In this document: positions 21,340 to 34,000 of the stretch, piece by piece
How positions within the stretch are numbered: position 1 is the first letter of the stretch
Layout: every line of letters begins with the position of its first letter
Assembly: GCA_028583415.1 (NCBI GenBank)
Contig: CM053266.1
Coordinates: forward strand, 44,337,726-44,401,725
Length of the DNA: 64,000 nucleotides
DNA from: Protea cynaroides
Lineage: Eukaryota; Streptophyta; Magnoliopsida; Proteales; Proteaceae
Reading direction: 5' to 3'
Made by a program: the position numbers and the translations under genes
The notes under the pieces: generated by a model
What the model was told of the DNA's origin: nothing
The model's input: only the letters and a program-made list of their open reading frames with translations
The model's database searches: none

Positions 21340-22970
21340 CGAATTAGTAAATGCTCTACATTCCCTTGAACGATTATTTCTACAACCTACTAAATGAAGA
21401 CACTTCAAGTAATAGTGTCCCAGAAGGCTACATTACCCACCAAGACATCACAGGTCGAAGATATATAAGCAAAATTATGTTAACAAAAGTAAAAGAAGCT
21501 TTAAGGAGGATGTATGTAGGCAAAACACCAGGCCCAGATGAGGTCCTAATAAAATTTTGGAAGAGCCTAGGAATCTATGGAATATATTAGCTAACTAAGC
21601 TGTTCAATAAGATTATGAGCACAAGGAAAATGCCAGATTAATGGAAAAGAAGCATTTTGGTTTCGAATTCCGATTTATAAAAGGTGATGTTCAGAGCTGC
21701 AATAACTACAGAGGCATAAAACTAATGAGTCATACTATGAAACTATGGAAGAGAGTTTTTGAAACTCGCATAGACATGAAACTACTATTATGGAGAACCA
21801 GTTTGGTTTTATGCCAGGTATATCCATGACAAAAGCTATTTACTTACTTAAGAGACTCATGGAAAGGTTTAGAGAAGACAAGAAGGACCTCCATAGGGTC
21901 TTTATTGATCTAGGAAAAGTTATGACAGAATCCCTAAAGAGTTAATTTGGCAAGTGCTGGAGAGGAGAAGTGTTTCAAGCAAATATGTGGAGATTGTCAA
22001 TGTATGTATTATAATATGGTGACTAGCGTGAGAACCGTGGGGGTTCAAGGTAGTGAATTCCCAATTACAATTGGGTTACTTCAAGGATCAACTTTAAACC
22101 CTTCTTTGTTTGTCCTCATTATGGATGATTTAATTAGAGACATTCAAGATGAAGTTCCTTGGTACATGCTTTTTGTTGATGATATTGTTTAGGTGGCTAA
22201 GACAAAAGCAAGGATTGGTGTCAAATTGGAGTTATGGAGATCAACATTGGAATCAAAAGATTTTAAGATAAGTAGAACAAAGACGAAGTATATGAAAGTT
22301 ACACAAGGACGGATAATGAGGTGGTGAAAATTAATGAGAGGGAGATGCTGCAAAGTGATTATTTTAGGTATCTAGGTTCAAGGTTAAATCATTAAAAAAA
22401 AAATGTGACATAAAAGATGATGTTTCACAGAGAATTAAATAGGATGGTTGAAGTGGAGAGGTGCGTCTGAAGTGCGGGTGATCGGCATATTCCTTTAAAA
22501 CTTTATTTTTTGTATTTTTTTATAGGACAGTCATTTGACCAGCTATGATGTATGGTGTTGAATGTTGGGTAATTAAGAAGCATCATATAGATAAATTTAG
22601 TGTAACTGAGATGAGGATGTTGAGATGGATGTGTGACAAAAATAGGAATGATAAAGAAATGATCATATTAGAGCTGATTTGGGAGTAGCGCCGATACATG
22701 ATAAGCTACGAGAAAGCCATTTGAGATGGTATGACCATGTTCAACGGAGGCTTTTAGATGCTCCAGTACGGAGGAGTAATTTGATTCAGATTGAAGGAGC
22801 TAAAAGAGCTAGGGGCAGACCTAAGATGACTCTAGGGGGATAGTGAGGTTAGACATGCATAGCTTAGGCCTTGTTTCAAGTATGACAATAGAGCTGATTG
22901 GAGGACAAGAATCCATGTAGTCAACCCCATTTAGTTGGGATAAGGTTTTGTTGTTGTATTAAAAAGAAAA
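21340..22970 (+). pseudogene. Decayed RTE-type LINE reverse transcriptase
   Basis: Plus-strand frames, broken by several stops and frameshifts, read the RT domain in order: GKTPGPDEVLIKFWKSLG, YDRIPKELIWQVLERRS, GLLQGSTLNPSLFVLIMDDL, then PWYMLFVDDIV (catalytic F-x-DD box). The C-terminal region characteristic of plant RTE elements follows (YLGSRLNH, QRRLLDAPVRRSN, GAKRARGRPKMTL, DRADWRTRIHVVNP). The 3' tail is a short GTT-rich run. The endonuclease domain is absent, so it is 5'-truncated and dead. Confidence 0.8.
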
Positions 22971-24172
22971 TCTTGACAGCATGATTAAGTCATCAATTTT
23001 TACAATCATAGAACATCATTAAGATTTATTTGAATCCCTGGTGCTGATTGATCAGTTCTAACGGATCTGATTGGCCTGTGAGTAGTGGACCCACTAATAG
23101 AAAGAAAGAGATGCCGATCTGACAGGTAGATATGAGCCAGACCTGATCTCAAATCTAACAGTCAGATCTTAAAGAACCATTATCTGATCTGAATAATTGA
23201 TTTTCAAAATAAAAATCAGACATAAAATAATCTAATTATTTGAAACAGATAAGGTGGAATGAAGGAAAGAGAAAACATATCGATGGTTAAACGAGAGAGA
23301 GAGAGAGAGAGAGAGAGAAAATGAGAGGGAAAATAGAACCTGAAATCAAGAATCGATTAAAGAAAGGAGTGGTCAATGGGTGTAGAAGAGAGAAGATCTC
23401 TTAAAAAAAATATTTCTAGGAGATGAGATTGACGTGGAACAAGGAGAGAGAAATCTGTTTGTTGTAACAAGATTGGTGAGAAAGTACGACAGATTAGAGA
23501 AAAATATCTTACCAGATAGAGAGAGAAAATATAGCAGAGAAAGAGCCACCACACCAGTTCAAACCGACAATTAAACCCACTTTGGGGCTTTATATTTCAG
23601 CTCATTATAACTATAAAACCCAAAAACTAAGGCCCAACCCAAACTAATATTAAACCTGGCCCAAATTTAAACCAGGCCTGCATTAGCCCCACATTTAACA
23701 GGATTCCGTTACCTATTCTGTGTCATTAGGCTTAGCATTTTCGATGGCCTCATGCTCAAGAATACGGGCATGATGCTTGTACGCTTCGTCGTGTACCTGG
23801 AATCCTGGATGCATATTTTGATATAGAGACAGGTGCATGCTACCAATTGTACGGAATTCTATCTTGAAGCCGTATACAGCATGGTTTTAGGACTTGGGCA
23901 CGCTTGGAATTGGCCAGGACTGGTCCTGTGTAACACCCGATTCAGAACCATGCAAGGCTGATTTTCACACTGTGAAACCAGTTCGAGGGTTTTTGCACCG
24001 ATCCTGGCTGATTTGGCATGGAATTGGATTGGGATTGGTGGTCCGAGTACTCGAACCATGTGTATACAGGACAACCACACAGGAGAAATATAAAGAATGG
24101 TGTGATGTTGAATATGAATTGAAGTTTTTTGGTTGATGGAGTCCCATTATGTGAAACCCTAAGTTTGCCCAA

Positions 24173-24207
<35 letters not shown>

Positions 24208-25118
24208 ATCTCATGCAAGACATCTATCATTATGGCCTGCGCTATTTTCTTGTTCTTTTTTTTAGCTCTAATTCTTCTAATCCCTCTTCTTTTTTGGGGG
24301 AGGGGGGGGGGGTACCTATAAGAATGGTGTTGGAAACCATTCCCACACATACCAATTTTTTGCTACATGACAGTATTTGTTGGAGACCAATCTTTGTGGG
24401 TATATTGTCTACATCTTCGTTTAGTTATGATGATTATATTCAGATCTGACTTAACGAAATGTGAATATAATGTTTTAATTGTTTAAAATGTCAAATGTGA
24501 TGGGACTGTTTGAATCAGGATCATAAAAAATGTGGGAAAACCCTGTACATAGTGCATAAGCCACCATGACATATCAACAAATTAGGGATTTCATATCCAC
24601 GGTTATAACGACAAAATCATCAATCCACGTGGTAAAAATGTCTGTCGGAATGTCTTCCCAGTTCCCACACTGTCCATGTAGGAAACCTTTTACATTCTAG
24701 TAAAACCTAATTTCTCCAAAACCCTAGTATGATGATATATTTCAACTATAACCACAGGATTTCTGGGATGCAACACTAGATTCTTCGTCGGGTGAGTGAA
24801 CAGGAAAAATAGTTGATCAAAACAGATGACTATGAGTCCCACTGTACAACACTTCCATAGTGATTTGATTTTGATGAAGTATTATAACTATGTGGTAGAA
24901 TTTGACTCCCCATAAAAGGGTAAAATCTGGTGTATTAAAACCCAACCTCTACATCAATGTTAAATGGGGATTGTGAATCAAGTTAAACCATCTACATGAT
25001 CCAGGTGGAACTGAGATGATCATTGTACCTTATCCTTTCTTAGCTGGTGACTCTGTAATCCACCTCTGCTATGTCTGTGCTAGGTAATATTGCAGGGACT
25101 ACAGTTATCCTCTCAAAG

Positions 25119-25241
25119 CATAGTTATCAAGGCGCCCCCTAGGTGTCCACGCGCCATGGAAGCTAGGACGCCTTGGTTGCCTGGGCGGGCGTCCAACGAC
25201 CGTCCTATGCCTTGAGTCGTCTTGTTGCCGTGATAACTATG
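25119..25241. mobile_element. 123-bp MITE with 8-bp TSD
   Basis: The terminal inverted repeat CATAGTTATCA...TGATAACTATG is exact over 11 bp. The flanks are TCTCAAAG at 25111-25118 and 25242-25249. The interior is GC-rich (GGCGCC, GCGCC, CCTGGGCGGGCG). The 8-bp TSD fits hAT or Mutator-like elements. It has no coding capacity. Confidence 0.8.
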
Positions 25242-25797
25242 TCTCAAAGCATGTACACGTGATAGTTCTGCAGCATGTATGATGGGGCCCACTTTTCCCC
25301 AGCATCTTAGTTCTGATATTCTTGATTTGTATGGTGACCACTGTATCTGTCATATTATAATGATTGTCATTTTCTCCTGAAAACAAACTTAAACATATCA
25401 TCTTTTTCCTCTGCATCTCTTTTTTCCCTGTTCTAATCCAGACCTTAATGTTGTGTTCTTTTCATTATTAGTTTTTATTTTTATTTTTTTATTTTTTTAT
25501 AATTCCATTAAAAATTTCAGTTTGGTTTTGTTTAAAAATTTCCAGTTTGTTGTTGTTCAAGTGGCCTTGCTGTTTTTTGCTGACTTACCTGGGCCCTTAA
25601 CTGGGTTGGATGTTCAATCTGTTTTAGAATGACATTGGTAGATCCTGGAATCGATTTAACACTAAGTTAGTTCCTAAGATGAATAATTTCTAAATATTGC
25701 GGTCTGTATTGAAATCTATCTTCATAGTTAAGAACTAAATCATTCGGAGAAGCCGTTATTGTGAAAATGTTATGCCTCATGTTTATGTTTAACAAAC

Positions 25798-25980
25798 ATG
25801 AATTCAGTTGGGGTGTTGACATCTGAATCTGAAATTGTGCAGAAGAAATTGTTCGGTTTCAACAGCATCAGAAATTGGTTAGATTCTTTACTTGAAGAAT
25901 GTTGTGGTGGTGGCTCTAATGCAGAGACCGTGGAAGCCGCTTGGGCAGATTCAGGTGTACTGTGGTCATCCGTGAAGTGA
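25798..25980 (+). CDS. Exon-like ORF, unassigned
   Basis: The 60-codon frame ends at a TGA at 25978 and has protein-like composition (KKLFGFNSIRNWLDSLLEEC, then AETVEAAWADSGVLWSSVK). A possible acceptor (GTGCAG, about 25837-25842) sits just before KKLFGF, so it could be a terminal exon. No upstream partner exons were found in the preceding 2 kb, and I do not recognise the family. It may equally be an orphaned exon or a chance frame. Confidence 0.25.
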   Translation: MNSVGVLTSESEIVQKKLFGFNSIRNWLDSLLEECCGGGSNAETVEAAWADSGVLWSSVK

Positions 25981-26570
25981 AGCCTTGTACTGATAATCTA
26001 ATTATATGCTTTGAATGAAAGTCTGTAAACTCACAAAGGCTTGTTCTTAATCTTTATATATGTATTCTTTTTCCCTTTGATATATTTCTATGTGATTGTC
26101 ATGGTAGTTCGGATGCTCTCTCTGTCTGGTTGAGTTCTGATATGGTTTACTGATCCCTGGCATAGGTTTTGAATCATCCCTGGATTCCCTGCATCTCCAC
26201 ATCCCCAAGGCACCAACCCAAAACAGAGGCCAGGAACAAACAGTTCACTGTTACGACAAATTTTCACCTGTGTATATACTTGCAAATGCACATGTGACCT
26301 ATATGTTTTTTGGAGAGAGAGAGAGAGAGAGAGAGACAACTTGTGGGGCAGGGTGGAGGGAGTGAGGAAGGGAGAAACAAACACAGTGAGGACTAAGGGA
26401 AGTGGGAGATCATGGAGTGAGGCAGGGAGAAGGAACATGGGGGGGAATTGTGTAGAGAGGAAGTTAAAAGATGTTTATCTGAACATGGTTTAGGGGTTTC
26501 ATGTGAACCATATTGAAGAAGAGAATGGAAGATAAATTTTACATAAAAGTTCCATAAATAAAAAAAGGGA

Positions 26571-26700
26571 AAATTAATTGTACCTTTCCTTTACTTTGTC
26601 CTAATTCTAATTGCTATCCTATAGTTTCTGTCAATTACAGTTCTCTTTTCGCTAATGGTGTTAATCATAAAATTAAAAGGACATATTTAACTTTCATGGG
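26571..26700 (+). mobile_element. Solitary terminus resembling the AGGG TIR family
   Basis: AGGGAAAATTAATTGTACC followed by TTTACTTTG and, downstream, a GTTAATCATAAAATT stretch resembles the left ends at 5619 and 10565. No matching right end was found within several hundred bases, so this is a truncated copy or a coincidence in AT-rich sequence. Confidence 0.35.
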
Positions 26701-26840
26701 TTTAGGTTCAATAAAGCAACTCAGAAGGTTGAAATGACAAATTTGGTTGAAATGACAAATTTAACTTTCTGTGGTTTTTCAAACCAGTGTAATTCTTTTC
26801 CGGCAGCATAACCATTTCACCAAGCACCTCTTGCGAGTAT

Positions 26841-26957
26841 CATCTCTAGTGACCAGCAGCTCCTTGGACAAATCAAGAGCTGGAAAAAGCCGGAAAAAGC
26901 CATGCATCATCTCTAGTGACCAGCAGTTCCTTGGACAAATCAAGAGCTGGAAAAAGT
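26841..26957. repeat. 67-bp tandem duplication
   Basis: catctctagtgaccagcag begins at 26841 and again at 26908. Each copy continues into tccttggacaaatcaagagc and ctggaaaaag with one or two differences. It lies in non-coding sequence. Confidence 0.8.
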
Positions 26958-27282
26958 GTGTTGGTTTTATAGGCATAATACACACACATACACACACACA
27001 CATTCTCTCTACAGACGGAAGGCTTTATAGGCATAACTTATTTTTTCTCAACCTATCGGCAAGAAAAATTTTTGAGTTTGCGATGGAAAAAAGCACATTC
27101 CCATCTCCTTTTCAATTTTTTAAACAGGAATCTTCTATCGAAACTAATGTCGTCCAAGCACCGAGAAAAATTGAAATCCAAGAAAAGCATATAGATTGTA
27201 CAATTTTCTTTTCTTTTGTTTTCTTGACATCCAAACATTTTTATGGGAGACGGTTCCACTAGATGGATTACTTCTTAGGAAA

Positions 27283-27391
27283 AAAGATCGTCTGTAGACC
27301 ATCTAATGTGCATGGGTCATATGTTCGGGCGAACTCCCAATGCCTAAGATCAGCACTACTACACAGCACAGCAGTGCTACAGACGATCTTA
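27283..27391. repeat. Small inverted-repeat (MITE-like) unit
   Basis: AAGATCGTCTGTAG (27283-27296) is repeated in exact inverted orientation as CTACAGACGATCTT (27378-27391). The interior carries a second, short palindromic stretch (GCACTACT...AGCAGTGC). The TSD is unclear. Confidence 0.5.
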
Positions 27392-28037
27392 ATCCGTCTT
27401 GTGAAGGACCAAGTTTTTAGCAGTGTGGCCAATGAGCCCCTTCCCTACCCGTATTTGTTTCCATCCAATTCCAATGCCATCCTTGCCCTCAACCCAATTC
27501 AGTGTCCCCGTCAACCCCAAGGGTAAGCTGGTCCACAAAACTATTGAATTCGTTAAAAAAATCCGGTCGTTATTAAAGAGGAAAAGACGATAACAATATC
27601 TGCTTCAGTCCGTAGTCTACTCGAGCAGTCGAGCCCCAGACCCCCAGACCCCCAGGCCTCTCGTCTCTGCTCATTACTAAATATCCAACCTGAAAAAGTG
27701 AAAAAAGGAAAACTCAAAATCATTTCTTGCTCTCTCGAAAGCGTAAAAGCAACCATTACCAACTCCATTCGGAATTTCTTGATGGCCATCTTTATTCCAT
27801 GGAAATCTCTCTCATCTACGTCTCTTCTGTAGCAGGACTTCCACCACTGAAAAAAGAGTAAAATTGCAGACAAACCCCACTTTTGAACTTTGATTTTACT
27901 TCATGGAACCGTCAATTTCTACGGTAAATTCGCCCTCGTTGCTGTTCGAGCTCTGAACCAAACCTCCTTAACTCTGCTCCTTCAAACGGTGTCTATGGCT
28001 GTTTTTGTGTCGCATTAGGGTTTCAGAGTTTGTAATA

Positions 28038-31000
28038 ATGGCGCCTGAAGAGATGGATTTGGTTCCACAGCAGCGGATGGAGAACGGATTGAATTCTCAG
28101 ATGGTTTTCCAGGACGAGGCCTTGCAGTTCTCTGGTAGGAAAACCAGAGAAGTGAGCGATTTTGTTGATGAGAAGATGTTTTCGGTCGGGCGAGACCGGT
28201 TTTTCCGGTCGGCACCGGGGGCGGACTTTCGTCGTAGTATATTCGATACCTCTCCGGGACGGCAGGAGCAACCTGAGAATCAGAACTGGAATAATGGCGA
28301 TGGAAGCACTGGGACACCTAGTGGTGAGGGATCGGAAGGAGAGGAGGAAGATGATGATGATGATGAGGATGAGGATGAGGAAGATGAGGTTGACGAAGGT
28401 GATGGTGAAGTGGAAGGCTTGGTTGCAGTCGACGATGGCAATAATAAGAATAACAATAACAGCAGTAATTTACATAATAGTTCGGAGAAATTACGCAACA
28501 AGAAAACAAATTTACAGAAACACCATTCTTCCTTCGGTATGAGAGTTCAATACCTTTCTTCTTCTGTTCTTACTTACAGTGTCTTGTCTTGTGGAGTTTT
28601 TATGTTTTATTCGGGGTTTTATGTCGAGAATAGGTTCAGACAGGGGAGTATTGCTGAAGGACGGCAATGGTGTTCAAAGTGAACAACAGCAACAACAACA
28701 CCGGATCAACCATTTTGAGAATGCAGTCACAATTGCGGAACCCGAAATGTATTACACTCAGTTTCTTCAAGGGTCGGATGGGTCTGTCCTTGCGCAGAAG
28801 GAAATGGGAGGGGATAATGGTTGTGGGTTTAGTGGAAGAAAAGATGGTTCTTTGTCAAGTGAATCGGGAGAATCTCTGAGGGCGATTCTCTCAGATCCCC
28901 TCACGTAAGTGTCTCTGAATATTTATTTTGTAACGGAAGATTATTAAAATTATATACTTTATGATCATCATATCATATGCACCAGTGTCACCCTGATTAC
29001 TTTGCTGGCCTGCCATGAACTACTACTGAACGCCTGGCATGGGCATTTAATTAAAATCTGCTTAAGAAATGTTGCTTGCTTCTTTACATGAGTGTTATGT
29101 ATAGGGGGATGTTATGCTTCAAAACTATATCTTAAACTGATGTGTGATGTGTGTGAATAATTGTTTATTAATGAAATAGTATTAGCCTGCTGTTTTATGT
29201 ATGCATCATATGTATGGATGGTAGGCTAAATGGCTAATTACTTTATGGCCTAACAGGAACTTTGACTGAAACACCTGGCATGATCATTTAATTAAAATCT
29301 GCTGAAGAGTTATTTAGTTTCTCTTGCCATGGATGTTATATTGTTATCAATCTGGCAATGAATTGGTCAATTTGGTGACAAATGGATGTTATATTGTTAT
29401 GTTTCAAAGCTTTATCTTAGACATGTGGTGGCTTACCATTGACCAATATTCTTATACCTTATACAGACAGAAGGAGAAAACTTGTTGAGTCTGATAATTT
29501 AATATTGTTGGGCGAATGAAAGTTTCAAATTAACCACACCAGGACTTGCATAGCAGTTTTGGGGCAAAGGAGGGACCAAAAAGGACTGACTTGTGGTTTT
29601 ACAAATCAATAGCGTTGCAATGCTCTACTCCTAGCTGGTGTATGTATATAAAATTGTAATGCTTTATTTCTAGCTGGTTTTTGTATATTATCATGCTTAA
29701 TTTGCCTAATTTAGGTTCTACGATTTTTTTTTGGGTTCCTACTGAGGTTTTCAATTACCAAATTGACCAATTCATTGTCAGATTGATAATGATGGTGACC
29801 ATTTATTGCCAATTTATCTCCCACAACACGATAATCCAACTTTATGATGCACTAGACATGACAATTCAACTTTATGATGCACAAAATAATCAATCTGTCT
29901 GGACTATTTAGTGGCGCACCCTGCTCAGGCAATACAGAGACAGCCAAACAAAGATTGTTGGACGCTTACCCTATTATATTTTCTGTGTCCACACATTTGT
30001 GTCAGAATGCTATGGTTGCCTATCAGATTGGGTTTACTGAGGATAGAAGGGTTTGACTGCCTAGTCCTTAGTCCCTATCATCTGGAGGAGCTTGATGATT
30101 GGGAAGTGGAGGGTGATGGAGTTGATGAAGGTTGAGGAAGAAGCACAGAAAACTGATGGTGGAGAGTTGGGAGACGTGAGGCTGTGGGGTTCTAATTAAA
30201 GGGGCAAATTTTTAATCAGCATTTTTTTAAAGATGCCTCGCAATGGTGGAGTGTTTCGTTGGAGAAGATTTTCTTGAGATGTAATTCTGTTTCATCTTTG
30301 CAGGGAGATATCCATTGGGTGGGAGTCTCTATTATTAGTCATAGATGAATGGGATAGGGGGGCCATCTTAGTGTGGCCTCCCCCCCCCCCCTTTTTTTTT
30401 TTGAGGATGATTATTATAACAAAATAGTAAATAAGAGAGAAGATGGAGAGAATCGATGTGTGTCTTGCGACTCCTGCTCCTCTCTTTGTAGCTTGTATTT
30501 ATAGAAAATAGAAAACAACTATTAGATAGGATCTAGGATTTTAAAAGTCAGAAACCTAGTCACAAACTAAAGCGAAGTAAACTCAAAATAGGAAAAGGAA
30601 ACTAACAAGCCTTACTGGTAAAGGAAATTAATAAAGAAAATTAATAAACTAATTAGGAGTCCAAGTCCTAGAAACTAGCACTAACTACTTTGACTAAGTC
30701 AAAGCAATGTACGGTTATATTTTTATTACGTTAACACCCCCCTTAAGCTAGAGCATGGGGAATCTGAGAGCTTCAATTTGAAACATGCAGCAATGGAAGC
30801 AGCAATTGTAGTAGTATGAGCAGTAGCAAATGTAGTGGCAGCAATAGTAGTAATAGCAGCAGTAGTAGTAGCAACACAGTATAGGTCACTGTGAACCAAG
30901 TAATAGTAGTATCAGCACAGTATAAGTCACTGTGAATCAAATAGTAATAGTAGTATAATATGAGTCATTGTGAAAAAAGTAGTAGTAGCAGCAAGAGCAA

Positions 31001-34000
31001 CAATAGTGGTGGCTGCACACCTAATGTAGAAGGTTAAATGACTCTCAAAACGGTAGCCTAGGGGATTGCTCTGATACCATGTAACAAAATAGAAAATAAG
31101 AGAAGATGGAGAGAATCGATGTGTGTCTTGCTCCTCTCCTTATAGCTTGTATTTATAAAAAAAAAATAGAAAACAACTATTAAATAGGATTTAAAACTCT
31201 ACAAATCAGAGTCCTAGTCACAAACTAAAGACAAAGTAAACTCAAAATAGGAAAAAGGAAACTAACAAGCCTAATCGGTAAAGGAAACTAATAAAGCAAA
31301 CTAATAAACTAATTAAGAGTCCATAAACTAATAGGAGTTCAAGACCTAGAAACTAGCACTAACTACTTTGATTAAGTCAAAGTAGTGTATAGTTATTATT
31401 TTATTACATTAAATTTATAGTGTGCTAACACTTATGGATGGAAAGGAAATGAATTTTTCTTTTAAATGGGGAAAAATCTGTTGCAGGGTGGTAAAATGCC
31501 AAGAGATTAATTTTCTTGGTCATTCATGGTGTAAAATTTTGAGGAAGTGATATGCGTTTCTAAAAAAGGGCGTACCCAGTGCACGAGGCTCCTGCCACTG
31601 CGGGGTCTAGGGAGTGATATACTTCTCTATTTGGGATAATTGGGATTCTGTTTTCTTTCTGCAATTCAATATAAATTTTACTTATAAAGGAAAAAAAGCT
31701 CTAAAAGCCAGAACCACTTGTTTTCCATTTCCATCATCAAATCTGTGCACATGGCCAATTGGATTCAGGTAATCTGTGTTTCACATGATAAGCAGCAATA
31801 TGGTGAAATTTCTTGTCGTTGTATAAATGACATCACTTGTTCTCTAGTGTGGAGCCTTTAGGATTGTATGGAATCTATGTAAAGAATAAGATGTGCCAAT
31901 TAGATGGTTGATACATGGGGGCTTCGGTCTCTCTTTCTCTCTCTTGTGCGCGCCTTATTTGTTGAATGTATCATTGCCTGAATAGCTGTTTGTGTCCGAC
32001 TGTTGATATTAAGACAATTCCCTTACAATAGAAAATGTTACGCTATTCCTGGTGCTGTAACTGGTGATAACTGTGTATTTCTCATCATTTGAAGTATTGG
32101 TTTCCTTGTCTAATTCTTGCATTCTAGATGTCATTGGCTGACTTGTTTAATCATCGAATTAGCTATTAAAAATTATAGATTGATTCATGATTGTTTCCCT
32201 GATTGTTTGTTTCTGTTTATATAGTGGGGCTCTTATGGATGATGCAATGATATTGCCTTGTGGACACTCTTTTGGAAGTGGTGGAATGCAGCATGTTCTT
32301 AGAATGGTAGGTTAAGATCACTGGTCTTTTTTGGATAACTAATTTAACCATTTCAAGTATCATAGGATAGCATCATTTTCACTTGAAGTTGGAAAATACG
32401 AGATAGAGATAAAGTGTAGTTTTGCTTTACTTTCTAGTTGGACCACTGAAATTTGCTTCTCATATGCAAATTATATTTACATAATTTTAAGAACTTCTTT
32501 ACTGTTCCATTGTTTTGACATTGTTGTTAGATTACTGCAGCTTTGCCTCTGGCTTATTTTGTTGTTCCTTGTCCTTTTTTTCATATTATTCATAGTTCGG
32601 AGATTATATCTCCAAGTCCTGATGTACCATCCTTTTCTACTGATATATGGCTGTTGAATAGTTTTGTTAACTTTATCTTTTTGTATGCATGTTCAGAAAG
32701 CTTGCTATTCGTGTTCACAGCTAGTTTCAGAAGACTCAGTGTCACCAAACCTCTGTAAGTCATTACAATTTTTTTTTAATGTGGTAATAGTATAAGTAGT
32801 CATTATTGTTTATGTGGTAGTTGACGAGTATCATTTCTACTTATTATGACATGAATCTCTTCTTAATATTCAATAACCTGGCCTTTTGCGTCAGGACTAA
32901 AATGGAACTATTTCAATCTATATGGTTGTTCAATTGTCCGATGTGTTAGATTGTAGATTGCAGCTGGTTTATCTATCCTTTTTTTTGGGTGAATAAATAA
33001 ATGTATTAACAATACCCTGAGAAAGAGAAGACAGACCTGGGTATCCAATAGATAAAGTCAGGCTCCTTACAAAACAGGGACATTAGCCCAAGAAACAAAG
33101 GATGAACCCCCCCCCCCCCCCCACAAAAAAAAAAAAAAAAAAAAAAGAAGAAGACCCACATCAGGGATCAACCAAATTCCAAGAAGACAAAATGAATATG
33201 TTCTTGGCTGTATCCAGAGGTGAGCTGCCAAAAGGCAAAATAGTTCCACGCACGTCAAACCCAATAGCTTCCCAAATTTGACTTAATGTTTTGGATTTGG
33301 CTGTCCATCGTCTAAGATTTCTCTCGAACAAGATGTGGTACACAGATGCAGCGAAGGTGAGCTTGGCTATCGTGTGACAAGGGTTTCTAGCCTTTAATTT
33401 CTTGATCAGCCATTTCCTCTCAAGCTCAAAGGATTGGATTCTTCTACGATTAGGCCAACACTTTTCGAGGATCTTTTCCCAGACTTTATTGGAGAATGGG
33501 CAATCGAAGAAGAGATGGTTGATGTCTTCTATTGCAGCCCAGCATAGACCACAGTAAGAGTTGGGGATGATACCCTGGTCATGCAGCAGGGAGCTCGTCG
33601 GAAGAATCTGAGTCATTGCTCTCCATGGGATAAAGCTGTGACGAAGACGATGCCCTTGAATCCAAACCGCATTAAACTAAGCAACCTTGGTGCTTTTAGA
33701 TTTGACTGTCTCCCATGCAGAAAAGGTGAAGAAAAACACCATTGGAGGTAGCAGTCCAGGTAATGATATCCCCACTCCCTAGGGGCTGACGGTGGATGGC
33801 ACTAAGGGCTTCTCAAGCCTGTGTCAACCGAGTTGAAGATTCCCTGCCAGTGCACCAGGCTCCATCTGATAAGATAGAAGAAACAGTAGCCAACTTGTCC
33901 CGCCCAAAATCAGCTCTAGTCCATTCCCTATAGGCCAACACAAGAACGCCATGAGGATGTCAGTTGCCAAGCCATAGAAGAGTAGAAGCTCCATCATCAA

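Larger units (their letters stand above)
22971..27950. other. Intergenic between trihelix and U-box genes, no confirmed gene
   Basis: This is mixed repeat-derived sequence with GA/CT microsatellites (about 23292-23318, 24177-24203, 26313-26336), a CA run (about 26980-27002), a 123-bp MITE (25119), one unassigned exon-like ORF (25798), a 67-bp tandem duplication (26841) and a small inverted-repeat unit (27283). No complete gene was recognised. Confidence 0.5.
28905..32224 (+). other. U-box gene intron 2, 3.3 kb
   Basis: GTAAGT donor and TATATAG acceptor. It holds a diverged 241-bp-period duplication (about 28970-29420), a 32-bp direct repeat (about 29830-29885), a C12/T11 junction (30380-30402), a TRIM element (30415-31431) and a short SINE-like fragment (about 31560). 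Confidence 0.8.

Noticed and set aside
26771..27262. 163-codon plus-strand ORF
   Set aside because: It consists of a 67-bp tandem duplication, a CA microsatellite (reading as HTHTHT) and AT-rich sequence. It has no domain and no conserved start context.
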